64,000 nt of DNA from positions 24,965-88,964 of the forward strand of contig JAVJSD010000050.1 in assembly GCA_040219575.1 (NCBI GenBank). The letters run 5' to 3'. The first letter of the stretch is position 1, and every line of letters begins with the position of its first letter. This stretch comes from JAVJSD01 sp040219575 (GTDB taxonomy: Bacteria > Planctomycetota > Planctomycetia > Pirellulales > Pirellulaceae). The notes beneath the pieces were generated by a model. It worked only from the letters and a program-made list of their open reading frames with translations. It ran no database searches and was not told the origin of the DNA. The translations under genes and the position numbers were made by a program. Of the stretch, positions 57,223 to 64,000 are shown in pieces.

Positions 57223-58680
57223 ATGGTTCAGCAGATGCTCAACTCATCGAAAATCGCCGATTACCGCAACGACCCGATGTCGTTCTTCGACGACCTGGAA
57301 TTCTCCGGTGGTCGCTGGGGCGATTGCATGCCTGACTGGCAATGGGAGGAACTACAGCAGATCGCGCCATCGCTACTGGCGGTCGCCCGTGGCGAGTCCC
57401 CGCCGATCGGCCGCTTTTGGTGGGAACGGACGAAAGGCGCATCCAAAGACACCGATCTTGCCGCATGCGTGCTGTGGCTGCTGCTCTTCTCCGTCCTGCC
57501 GCTGCTGGTCCAGGTCGGCGCGGGCGACAAGGATCAAGCTGGCGAGCTACACAAGGCCGCCGCCGACTGGCTCCACTTCAACACGCTGCTGAAGGCGAAG
57601 ATCAAACTTCTTGGCTGGGAGATCAAATGCGAACGCGCCGTCTGTGAGATCGTCGCGGCCGATCGGACCGGCTCCCACGGGTCACGTCCAGACGTGCTAA
57701 TCCTGAACGAGCTTCACGTTGCCAACGAAGAGTTCTCGCAAAACCTGATGGACAACGCCGGGAAGATGCCCAACGGCTTGGCCATCATCGCCACGAACGC
57801 AGGCCACCTGGACACGTGGCAACACACTTGGCGCACGATCGCTGAAGAGTCCGACCGCTGGCACTTCCACGTCATCGACACGCCGGCTCCCTGGATCACT
57901 CCCGCCGAGTTGGTCGAAGCCGAGAAGCGCAATCCCCGCAGTCGATACCTACGACTCTGGCACGGCATCTGGAGCAGCAACGCCGGAGACGCCTTGCTCC
58001 CGGCTGCGATTGACTCGGCGTTCGCGGACAAGGTTGCATTCATCGACAGCTACCAATCCGGTTGGATGTTCGTGGGCGGCCTGGACATCGGCGTGCGTCG
58101 CGACTTCTCGGCGTTCGTCGCTGTCGGCAAGCATTGCGAAACAAGCCGCTATCGCGTCGCGCGCGTCTGGACGTGGCGTCCGCCGCATGGTGGCGAAGTC
58201 GATCTGGACAGCGTGACGCAGACCGTTATCGACGCGCATCAACGTTTCCAGTTTGAAAACGTTGCCGCTGACCCGAATCAGGCAAGGCACTTGGTCCAGC
58301 AGGCGTCCAAGGTCGGCGTGCCAATCGAAGCGCGCGAGCAGAACGGCAAGACGCTGCTGGAACAAGCCATGAGCCTTGTCGAGGTTTTCAACGCTCGCGA
58401 CATCGACTGCCCCGCTGATCCACAACTCGAATACGACCTGCGGCATCTTCGACTGGTGGAGAGAAGCTACGGCTTCCGCATTCTCAGCGATCGAAGTGGA
58501 GAGGCCGGACATGGCGACGTGGCGACGGCGTTGTCGATTGCGTTGGCCATCGCCAAGCCGCTGGAAGGCATGGTTGGGCAATTCTGGGGCGGGCATATTC
58601 CGGCTTCCAGTTGTCCTGTTCCCGTTCATTCCGAATTCAGCGTTCACAAACGCGGCGGCATCGGCCGCCTTCGATTCTGA
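57223..58680 (+). CDS. Phage terminase large-subunit-like protein
   Basis: The 485-residue product has a two-domain terminase layout. The ATPase half is unusual: the Walker A position is RTKGASKDTDLA rather than a clean GxxxxGKS/T, while Walker B appears as DVLILNELHVAN with Asn-Glu. The nuclease half has the RNase H-like residues: GLDIGVRRDFSAFVAVG with Asp, ENVAADPNQARHLV, and AGHGDVATALSIALA with the last Asp. So DNA packaging or DNA cutting is likely. The start is uncertain between ATG 57223 and TTG 57199, which would encode the palindrome. It follows the small-subunit-like gene by 30 bp. Confidence 0.75.
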   Translation: MVQQMLNSSKIADYRNDPMSFFDDLEFSGGRWGDCMPDWQWEELQQIAPSLLAVARGESPPIGRFWWERTKGASKDTDLAACVLWLLLFSVLPLLVQVGAGDKDQAGELHKAAADWLHFNTLLKAKIKLLGWEIKCERAVCEIVAADRTGSHGSRPDVLILNELHVANEEFSQNLMDNAGKMPNGLAIIATNAGHLDTWQHTWRTIAEESDRWHFHVIDTPAPWITPAELVEAEKRNPRSRYLRLWHGIWSSNAGDALLPAAIDSAFADKVAFIDSYQSGWMFVGGLDIGVRRDFSAFVAVGKHCETSRYRVARVWTWRPPHGGEVDLDSVTQTVIDAHQRFQFENVAADPNQARHLVQQASKVGVPIEAREQNGKTLLEQAMSLVEVFNARDIDCPADPQLEYDLRHLRLVERSYGFRILSDRSGEAGHGDVATALSIALAIAKPLEGMVGQFWGGHIPASSCPVPVHSEFSVHKRGGIGRLRF

Positions 58681-58683
58681 CAA

Positions 58684-58701
58684 GGCGACGCGCGTGTCGC
58701 C
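58684..58701. repeat. 18-bp palindrome, copy 4
   Basis: GGCGACGCGCGTGTCGCC is the exact reverse complement of copy 3. It starts 4 bp after the terminase-like stop and lies 22 bp before the next start. Confidence 0.88.
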
Positions 58702-58723
58702 TTCCAACTTTTGCGGTGGACCA

Positions 58724-59812
58724 ATGACGACTCCCGTACAATTCACGAAGAACTTTCTGCGGATCGACTCGTACGCCTTCGAGAACGAGCCGAACATGCA
58801 GGTCACGCGCAAACGGCTGTCGCACTGGTTGCAGCAGCACGAGCGTTTGCAGCGCGCCGGACTGAATGTCGCCTGCCGCTGGGGACATCAGCGATCGGAA
58901 CTGCCCTGGGATCGGTCCACGTTCCAGCGCATGTCCAGCGAGGAGCGCACGGCGGGAGTGGTCAAGCGTCTCGGCCTGTCGAAGGACAGGAAGTCGCTTT
59001 CCCTGACGGTCGAGCTTTCCGATCCTCGCGCCATCCGTCTCGCCCGCGCCAACCACGTTCAGGTTTCGCCCGTCATACCGCAACAGGCGTTTCAATCCGG
59101 CGGAGGGATTCAGTTCCGCGACGTCATCGCATTCGTCGATCTGGTCAACATGCCGCGCGACACCAGCCAGACGCCGTTTGTCGAGATCAAGCCGCCCACG
59201 AAGCCAAAGCGTCCCGCAACACGTCCACAACCAAAGCGAAAGGCGATCGCCATGAGCACGCGCAAGACCGGATCGCAGATCGAAAAGCTTCGCGACTTCT
59301 CCCGCCTCTACGTCGAAACTGGCGACGCACGCCAAGCCGTCATCGGCGCGTTCCCACCGGACGAAGCGGAGCGGATTCTGCGCACCACCGACGACGCCGG
59401 ACAACCAATCGAGATTGACGACGATCTGATCCTGGACGATCACGATCTTGAGGGTCGCGCCCAGTTGTTGCTCCACGTGCTGAGCAAGACGCAGGGCGGC
59501 AACCGGCTGGAGCGCGTCAAGGCAGCGATTCACGAAGTCTTCCCGGTTCTCTATCCGATCGTGTACTTCGAGAACGAACAAGCGACCGAAGAGAAGATCA
59601 ACCCGGACGAAGTTCAAGTTGCGCAGCCGGACTTGGCGGCGCTGTCTCTGCGTGGCAATGACATAGGGGCGATGTACGCTCGTCAGCTTCGGCCGATACG
59701 GCTTAGCTTGGCGAACCCCGACGTCGAAGCGTTCAATCGTGATGACGCCCGATTGTTCACCGACGAGTTGGCGGCGCGTCATCCGGGCATGTTCAGGGAG
59801 TCCACGTCATGA
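58724..59812 (+). CDS. Hypothetical phage-type protein (possible prohead protease/scaffold-like)
   Basis: The 362-residue protein begins FTKNFLRIDSYAFENEPNMQVTRKRL and has TVELSDPRAIRLARANHVQVSPVI and FRDVIAFVDLVNMPRD, a layout that resembles prohead-protease/I-like N-terminal domains, but no catalytic triad can be placed. The middle is Lys/Pro-rich (KPPTKPKRPATRPQPKRK) and the second half is helical with an acidic stretch (IEIDDDLILDDHD). Position after the terminase supports a head-assembly role; this is inference. GGTGGA precedes ATG 58724. The stop overlaps the next start (ATGA). Confidence 0.55.
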   Translation: MTTPVQFTKNFLRIDSYAFENEPNMQVTRKRLSHWLQQHERLQRAGLNVACRWGHQRSELPWDRSTFQRMSSEERTAGVVKRLGLSKDRKSLSLTVELSDPRAIRLARANHVQVSPVIPQQAFQSGGGIQFRDVIAFVDLVNMPRDTSQTPFVEIKPPTKPKRPATRPQPKRKAIAMSTRKTGSQIEKLRDFSRLYVETGDARQAVIGAFPPDEAERILRTTDDAGQPIEIDDDLILDDHDLEGRAQLLLHVLSKTQGGNRLERVKAAIHEVFPVLYPIVYFENEQATEEKINPDEVQVAQPDLAALSLRGNDIGAMYARQLRPIRLSLANPDVEAFNRDDARLFTDELAARHPGMFRESTS

Positions 59813-60273
59813 GCGATCGAATGGAACACTTCGGAATCGGCGAAATGCGGTTGCGTGAGAGCGCGGACATGCTGCCGAGTCTCGGCGAGCCGGAACCGCA
59901 GTCTCCGCCGCCACGAGATGAAATGCCGGTTGAAAAGCCTGTTCCGAAGCCGACGCGTGAAGCATTGCAGCGCTATCTGCACGTGCTTCGACTCGTCGCC
60001 ACGGGGCGCAACTACATCGTTGAAGACGTCACCCGTGCGATGAGAGCACTGGGCAAGACGCCCGACGACTTCGCAGCCGATCGCAGAGCGTACGCTGCTG
60101 GAATGCCGACGCCAGAAGCGTTGGAACTTTACGCGCACGCCGTCCGCATGGCGGCCAGCGGCCAACGATGCGATGGCGTGGCGCAGATCATCGACGATGC
60201 AGGCGCGACGTTGGAGCAGTTCCAAGCCGATGTTGAGTCCTACCATTTGGGAGAATCCACCGATGACGGTTGA
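59809..60273 (+). CDS. Hypothetical acidic protein
   Basis: The 154-residue product is helical, with two related blocks: TREALQRYLHVLRLVATGRN..VTRAMRALGKTPDDFAADRRAYAAG and PTPEALELYAHAVRMAASGQRCDGVAQIIDDAGATLEQFQADVESY. They look like an internal duplication. Proline-rich N terminus (GEPEPQSPPPRDEMPVEKPVPKP). It overlaps the genes on both sides. No family is recognised. Confidence 0.6.
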   Translation: MSDRMEHFGIGEMRLRESADMLPSLGEPEPQSPPPRDEMPVEKPVPKPTREALQRYLHVLRLVATGRNYIVEDVTRAMRALGKTPDDFAADRRAYAAGMPTPEALELYAHAVRMAASGQRCDGVAQIIDDAGATLEQFQADVESYHLGESTDDG

Positions 60274-61084
60274 GACCATCGACGCCATCCGAGGCGCACA
60301 ACAGCGCCGAGAGCAAGACGCTGAAGCCGCGTATCGGAATCTGGTGTTGGACGTGGCCGATTGCAGTCCCGAGCAAGCTGACGCCATCCTCGTCGCTGCC
60401 GGAAAGACTGCCGACGATCTGGCGGCCGATCTGGAGCGACTAGCGGCGTTTCGCGCCGATCGAGAGTTGGTCGCCACGGAACCGGAGGCGCGGTCGGAGT
60501 CCGAGCGACTTGCGGGCGAGATCGAGGAAGCAGACCGCGACATCGCGAAGTACGAGCGAGAATTGCGGATGGTCGAGTTGAGCCTGAATGCTGCTCGCCT
60601 TCGCAAGAACAACGCCACGCATCACCAGCAGCAATACCGCCATACCGTATTGGCGGAGATCGGCTGGGCAAGGGACCGGCTGCTGAATGCTTCCCAGTAC
60701 GCCATGTTCCGAGCGCCGGAAATCTCCGACGCCGCGCATACGATCGACGAGGCGGAGCGCAGGAAAACCGAAGCGCACGACCAGCGCAATGCGGCCGACG
60801 AAGAACTGAAGGCGGCGCGGCGGCGTCATCAGGCCGTCAGCGTCCAACTGGAAGACGCCCGGTACAAGATGCAAGTGGCGAACGAGAGCCGCAAGTCGCT
60901 GCATGCCGATGCGTTGGCGGACTACCAAGAACGACTGGACGTACTGCCCGAGTACGTTGAGCGGGCGCAGCGTCAGGTTGAAGAGGCCGAGCAACGCCAA
61001 GCCGAAGCCGAGCAAGGCGTCCAGGAAGCTGAAGCCGCACTCCAGGAGGCAAGGCAGCGTGCCGCCGCCGCCATAAAACCATGA
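60263..61084 (+). CDS. Long coiled-coil protein
   Basis: The 273-residue product has an N-terminal part (LVLDVADCSPEQADAILVAAGKTADDLAADLERL) that echoes the duplicated block of the preceding gene, and then coiled coil through most of its length, with Gln/Glu/Ala repeats at the end (VEEAEQRQAEAEQGVQEAEAALQEARQR). A scaffold or tail-measure-like role is possible, but 273 residues is short for the latter. ATG 60263 with GGGAG upstream overlaps the previous gene by 11 bp. Confidence 0.6.
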   Translation: MTVETIDAIRGAQQRREQDAEAAYRNLVLDVADCSPEQADAILVAAGKTADDLAADLERLAAFRADRELVATEPEARSESERLAGEIEEADRDIAKYERELRMVELSLNAARLRKNNATHHQQQYRHTVLAEIGWARDRLLNASQYAMFRAPEISDAAHTIDEAERRKTEAHDQRNAADEELKAARRRHQAVSVQLEDARYKMQVANESRKSLHADALADYQERLDVLPEYVERAQRQVEEAEQRQAEAEQGVQEAEAALQEARQRAAAAIKP

Positions 61085-61257
61085 GGCGACACGTGTGTCG
61101 CGTTCCCCGAAAAAAGCCGCCGCCGAAGCCAACGCGTCCGAAGTGCGTTGACTGCGGACAACCCGCCATCGTGAACGAACGCCGCTGCATGGACTGCTGG
61201 GCGCTAGCGGCTTCGCGTTGGCTGTGGCGGCCGAATCAATATTTCCACGTCAAGTAA
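61081..61257 (+). CDS. Small zinc-ribbon protein, 58 aa
   Basis: ATG 61081 overlaps the TGA of the previous gene. The product ends KCVDCGQPAIVNERRCMDCWALAASRW..., with CxxC at 22-25 and again at 36-39, so a zinc ribbon is likely. The basic, Pro-rich N terminus would suit nucleic-acid binding. The palindrome copy 5 lies across its first codons. Confidence 0.6.
   Translation: MRRHVCRVPRKKPPPKPTRPKCVDCGQPAIVNERRCMDCWALAASRWLWRPNQYFHVK
61085..61102. repeat. 18-bp palindrome, copy 5 (one arm diverged)
   Basis: GGCGACACGTGTGTCGCG, one end base changed. It lies within the first codons of the 58-residue zinc-ribbon gene. Confidence 0.8.
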
Positions 61258-61273
61258 AGACATGGAGGCGTAG

Positions 61274-61579
61274 ATGCAGTGGATGTGTCCAAGGTGCGGC
61301 CTCACGCTGCTCGCGAAACCGGTGGACTTTCCGATTTACCTTGGCATTGGATTTTTCGATGACGCTGTTGGACCTGGCGTTACCGAGAACGCCACGCCAT
61401 ACGTATTCCCGTGCGGTTTTCGTGGCGAGCCGATTGGAACGGTCGATTGTGAGCTATGCGGCGGACGCAGACAGGTTGCCGATGTGTACGCGTGCAAGTT
61501 GTTCCAGCGATGCACGATGTCGCGCCCGGTCGGTCCGGACCCGCCGAAGTCGTGCCTGACGTGTGAGGATGCAACATGA
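61274..61579 (+). CDS. Cys-rich hypothetical protein
   Basis: The 101-residue product has five Cys-pairs or single Cys: MCPRCG, VDCELCGGRRQVADVYACKLFQRC, SCLTCEDAT, a zinc-binding pattern of two or more ribbons. GGAGG precedes ATG 61274. Its TGA overlaps the next ATG (ATGA), so the two are likely translated together. No family is recognised. Confidence 0.65.
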   Translation: MQWMCPRCGLTLLAKPVDFPIYLGIGFFDDAVGPGVTENATPYVFPCGFRGEPIGTVDCELCGGRRQVADVYACKLFQRCTMSRPVGPDPPKSCLTCEDAT

Positions 61580-62037
61580 GCGGATGGTGGTGCTGCGGCT
61601 GCCGGGAGTCAGGCTGCAAGAATTGCGCAGGGATTGTTCCTGACGAGTTGACGGTGGTGTTCGCCGGCATCACCGGCGGTTTCGGTTATTCGTGCGACTC
61701 ATGCGACGACCTGAACGACACGTTCATCCTGTCGTTTGAAGACTTCGACAACGAGGGCTTTCCGGTCTGCCGTTGGAAGTACGAGTTTCCCAGCCCGTCA
61801 TGCGGATACGACTTGATCCGACTTAGTTTGCAGCACGTCGGGTCCAACTACATTGTGAGCGTCAGCATCATCGACAACGAGGGATTCTCTCTCCAATGGG
61901 CGACAAGCTTTACGAGCAAACCGGCGTGCTCATCTTGGAGCGGAGTTGTTCTGAATCCTTCAGAGGGCACACCGGACGCCTGCAAACACTGGGATGAGTT
62001 CACGCACCCATACTCAACCTGTGAACTGTCCGCGTGA
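61576..62037 (+). CDS. Cys-rich hypothetical protein of a planctomycete phage-element type
   Basis: The 153-residue product starts SGWWCCGCRESGCKNCAGIVPDELTVVFAGITGGFGYSCDSCDDLNDTFILSFED. A similar start (CPDG.. SG..N..C..C..LNGTF) is seen in other proteins of planctomycetes, as far as I recall. Its later part is beta-rich (YDLIRLSLQHVGSNYIVSVSII). Disulfides or zinc are both possible. Function unknown. Confidence 0.6.
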   Translation: MSGWWCCGCRESGCKNCAGIVPDELTVVFAGITGGFGYSCDSCDDLNDTFILSFEDFDNEGFPVCRWKYEFPSPSCGYDLIRLSLQHVGSNYIVSVSIIDNEGFSLQWATSFTSKPACSSWSGVVLNPSEGTPDACKHWDEFTHPYSTCELSA

Positions 62038-62109
62038 GTTTGCGCTCGAAGCAACTGACGCTGTTCCATGCACGATCGACAGCGTCTGCGTTACAACGGA
62101 GAGAACACA

Positions 62110-62532
62110 ATGACGCCCTGCCGCTTCATTCAGGATGGCGAAGGCCAGGTTCGGTGCAGCAATTGCGATCGGACCGTCAGGACGCATTGTCCGCCGGAGC
62201 GCGTCCACGCCGCCTGCCCGAAGACTCTTGATCCAAGGAAATCAGCCACCACTCCGGACGCTGTGGCGTGGCGATGTCCGAACTGCCGACAGCGTCACAA
62301 ACTGACTCCCGGTGTCGTGCCGTTTCAGTGCATCTGCGGCCACATCCAGACACGCGAGATCAGAGCATGCAGGTTCGTCCTGCTGAGCAAGGGCATCCCG
62401 CCGGGAACCAAGGCGAACCGCTCGTTCATGTGTTCTGACTGCGGCCGAGAAGCATGGACCAACCGGCAACAGCCGGAAAGCGTCGCCTGCCCCGGTCCGG
62501 TCTGTCGTGGGCGCACCTGCCGCATACGATGA
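62110..62532 (+). CDS. Zinc-ribbon-rich hypothetical protein
   Basis: The 140-residue product has four CxxC-type elements: VRCSNCDRTVRTHC, WRCPNCRQRHKL, FQCICGH, FMCSDCGREAW, then a last VACPGPVCRGRTC. They are spaced like successive zinc ribbons or rubredoxin knuckles. GGAGAG precedes ATG 62110. Its stop overlaps the start of the next gene. Confidence 0.6.
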   Translation: MTPCRFIQDGEGQVRCSNCDRTVRTHCPPERVHAACPKTLDPRKSATTPDAVAWRCPNCRQRHKLTPGVVPFQCICGHIQTREIRACRFVLLSKGIPPGTKANRSFMCSDCGREAWTNRQQPESVACPGPVCRGRTCRIR

Positions 62533-62825
62533 GCCGGCTCGTCATGAACGAGATTGAGGACGTCTTCGACTTCTACGACGACCGGCCACGCTCGCGCGCC
62601 AAGAGGCGTTCCAACGGCAAGCGTTCCCGGAAGCAACGCACAGGCCGGAAGACGCCGCAGCCATACGTGCCAACGCTGGAGGAAATCCGCGCCCGTTGCC
62701 TGGAGATTCAGGCCGCGTGGACGCCAGCGGAGGAAGCCGCACGGCGAAACGAGAGCTACAAAGCAAAGACGCCGCTTCCCGCACGAAGTCGAAGCCGCGA
62801 TTTACTTGCAGGTGATCGCAGCTAG
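62529..62825 (+). CDS. Small basic hypothetical protein
   Basis: The 98-residue product begins SRLVMNEIEDVFDFYDDRPRSRAKRRSNGKRSRKQRTGRKTPQPYVPTLEEIRARCLEIQAAW. It has a short acidic helix and then a strongly basic segment, as in nucleic-acid-binding linker proteins. ATG 62529 overlaps the previous stop. No family is recognised. Confidence 0.5.
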   Translation: MSRLVMNEIEDVFDFYDDRPRSRAKRRSNGKRSRKQRTGRKTPQPYVPTLEEIRARCLEIQAAWTPAEEAARRNESYKAKTPLPARSRSRDLLAGDRS

Positions 62826-62896
62826 CGGTAGACTTTGCGGAAGCAGAGCTTCTCTCATCTCACGTCTTTGCGCCATCAGCATGGGGAGCCTTGACC

Positions 62897-63916
62897 ATGG
62901 CCAAGACCTATTACTTCTGGGACCCGATCGAAGACAACGTCATCGAAGAATACGACGAGAACGGCGACACGATCGTCAGGTATGAAACGGAACCTGAGTT
63001 GCACGGCAACCTAATCAGCCAGGAGCGGGACGGCGTCGCCAGCTACTATCACTACGATGGGCAGGGCAGTACGCTGGCCCTGACAGACGAGGCGGGGGAA
63101 GTCACTGACGAATACTCCTACAGCGCGTTTGGCGAAACCACGAAACAGATTGGCACCACGGAGAATTCGCGTCGGTATGTCGGAGAGAAAGGTTACGAGT
63201 GCGACTCCGAGGTTGGTGTCTACTATGTTCGCGCTAGGCAATACGAACCGCGCAACGCACGATGGTTGTCTCGTGACCCATTGGGGATTATTGACGGAAT
63301 CAACTTGTACACATATTGCAAGAACGATCCATCTGTCTTTTCCGACCCGCAAGGAACGTCCGTGTGGCTCATGGGGACGGCAGCAGAGAATGCGATCTTA
63401 CTTGCTGAATTCAATTTGTTGTGCCCAGCTGGCGCCTTTGTAGTTGATGCACGCGGCGAGCTAACCTCATCAAATACGACCTGCAATTCGAAGACGGAAG
63501 TAACAGCTACCTATTCTCTTGGGCCTTGGGGCTGTTATGAAATCATTGAGACCATCCGCGATTGCGAGGATACTCCGACTCCTATATCATGCTGTTGCAT
63601 CTGCGAGGCAATAGGGCAGTTTTGGATTTATGAGATTCGTAACGGAGGTTTTCGTCCAATGACACAATGGGGAATCGTTGGAACGACTGTCTATGCTGGG
63701 TCCGTGCCTGATGGAGCCACTGGGCATGGAGATCCCGGATTCGAAACTCCTGGAAAGGTTAGATCCCCAGACTATATCGTCCTCGGTCATGAGCTATGCG
63801 GCCATGCTGTTTCTGGCCTTGGCATGGTTCAGGGAACGGTTGACCCCGAATTATTCATTAGCATAGCGCGAAATGAAGAAACCCAAGGCGTGTTCCCCGT
63901 GTTTCATTGGGTGTAG
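62897..63916 (+). CDS. Compact RHS-core protein with HEXXGH metallopeptidase-like tail
   Basis: The 339-residue product starts inside an RHS core: YYHYDGQGSTLALTDEAGEVTDEYSYSAFGE (about 50-80), then the conserved RARQYEPRNARWLSRDPLGIIDGINLYTYCKNDPSVFSDPQG (about 112-153), which normally closes the RHS shell. Residues after 155 are a different, Cys-rich and AT-richer region with GHELCGHAV at 297-305; HELCGH fits the HEXXGH zinc motif. RHS proteins commonly carry a toxic C-terminal enzyme, and the break at the core fits that. But this product lacks the long YD-repeat shell. GGGGAG precedes ATG 62897. No obvious immunity gene follows: the next frame is transposase-like. Confidence 0.85.
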   Translation: MAKTYYFWDPIEDNVIEEYDENGDTIVRYETEPELHGNLISQERDGVASYYHYDGQGSTLALTDEAGEVTDEYSYSAFGETTKQIGTTENSRRYVGEKGYECDSEVGVYYVRARQYEPRNARWLSRDPLGIIDGINLYTYCKNDPSVFSDPQGTSVWLMGTAAENAILLAEFNLLCPAGAFVVDARGELTSSNTTCNSKTEVTATYSLGPWGCYEIIETIRDCEDTPTPISCCCICEAIGQFWIYEIRNGGFRPMTQWGIVGTTVYAGSVPDGATGHGDPGFETPGKVRSPDYIVLGHELCGHAVSGLGMVQGTVDPELFISIARNEETQGVFPVFHWV

Positions 63917-63949
63917 ACAACGTCCAACGAGCACGAAAGGATACACGCC

Positions 63950-64000
63950 ATGGGTGAAGTCAAGCGTAGCGTTTTCGAGCCCGATTTCAATCGTGCGATC
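63950..64000 (+). CDS. Start of an IS1380-type transposase (partial)
   Basis: AAAGGA precedes ATG 63950. The visible 17 residues, GEVKRSVFEPDFNRAI, match the F.P.FNR.I opening of IS1380-family transposases. The window ends here, so an IS boundary or a chance match cannot be ruled out. Confidence 0.45.
   Translation, partial: MGEVKRSVFEPDFNRAI

Larger units (their letters stand above)
53206..64000. mobile_element. Integrated phage-like element (left end, right end beyond window)
   Basis: Beside the tRNA-Met gene lie a tyrosine recombinase, a HTH protein, terminase small and large subunit-like proteins, coiled-coil and Cys-rich small proteins, and an RHS-core protein, all on + with short gaps or ATGA overlaps. 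That packing and gene content contrast sharply with the sparse chromosomal part. The attachment duplication cannot be located because the right end is not in view. The boundary at 53206 is an estimate. Confidence 0.75.

Overview
The window looks like a piece of a high-GC planctomycete chromosome, most likely of the Pirellulales. The support is the combination of families: a planctomycete cytochrome c/DUF1549/DUF1553 protein next to a Tat-exported DUF1501 protein, a DUF1080 protein, a DUF1598 protein, an SHD1-WD40 protein, Hanks-type kinases with large C-terminal extensions, and an ECF sigma factor fused to a transmembrane and extracytoplasmic tail. The assignment is inferred from gene content; no marker-gene comparison was possible.

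The chromosomal part (1-53.2 kb), left to right: a GH2-type sugar-binding-like protein; a giant CheB/CheR/histidine kinase/receiver hybrid; an SHD1-WD40 secreted protein; an IS3 OrfA remnant; a DUF817 membrane protein; a class III CoA-transferase; a kinase-ATPase-TPR protein with a partner; DUF1598; thyA; a kinase-like receptor lacking the usual catalytic lysine; DUF1080; an HD protein; a TPR protein; hppA; a DUF1501/cytochrome gene pair split by a REP-associated tyrosine transposase (RAYT); a nitrogen module amt-glnB-glnD; an ECF sigma fusion; a methyltransferase / 2Fe-2S / DUF255 gene run; a coiled-coil protein; a membrane protein; and metK. Intergenic space is full of short hairpin repeats that begin with GTAG, in at least three sequence classes usually arranged as inverted pairs. 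Several of them supply or abut the TAG stop codon of the neighbouring gene. One class is built as inverted copies around the RAYT gene.

From about 53.2 kb to the right edge lies an integrated phage-like element. It starts beside a tRNA-Met(CAT) gene and carries, all on the + strand with many ATGA-type overlaps, an unusual tyrosine recombinase, a HTH protein, small and large terminase-like proteins, a coiled-coil protein, a run of small Cys-rich/zinc-ribbon proteins, and a compact RHS-core protein with a HEXXGH metallopeptidase-like tail. An 18-bp palindrome of the form GGCGACAC..GTGTCGCC occurs five times, only in this element. The window ends inside the start of what looks like an IS1380-type transposase. 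No capsid, portal or tail gene is recognisable before the edge, and the right end of the element is not in view.
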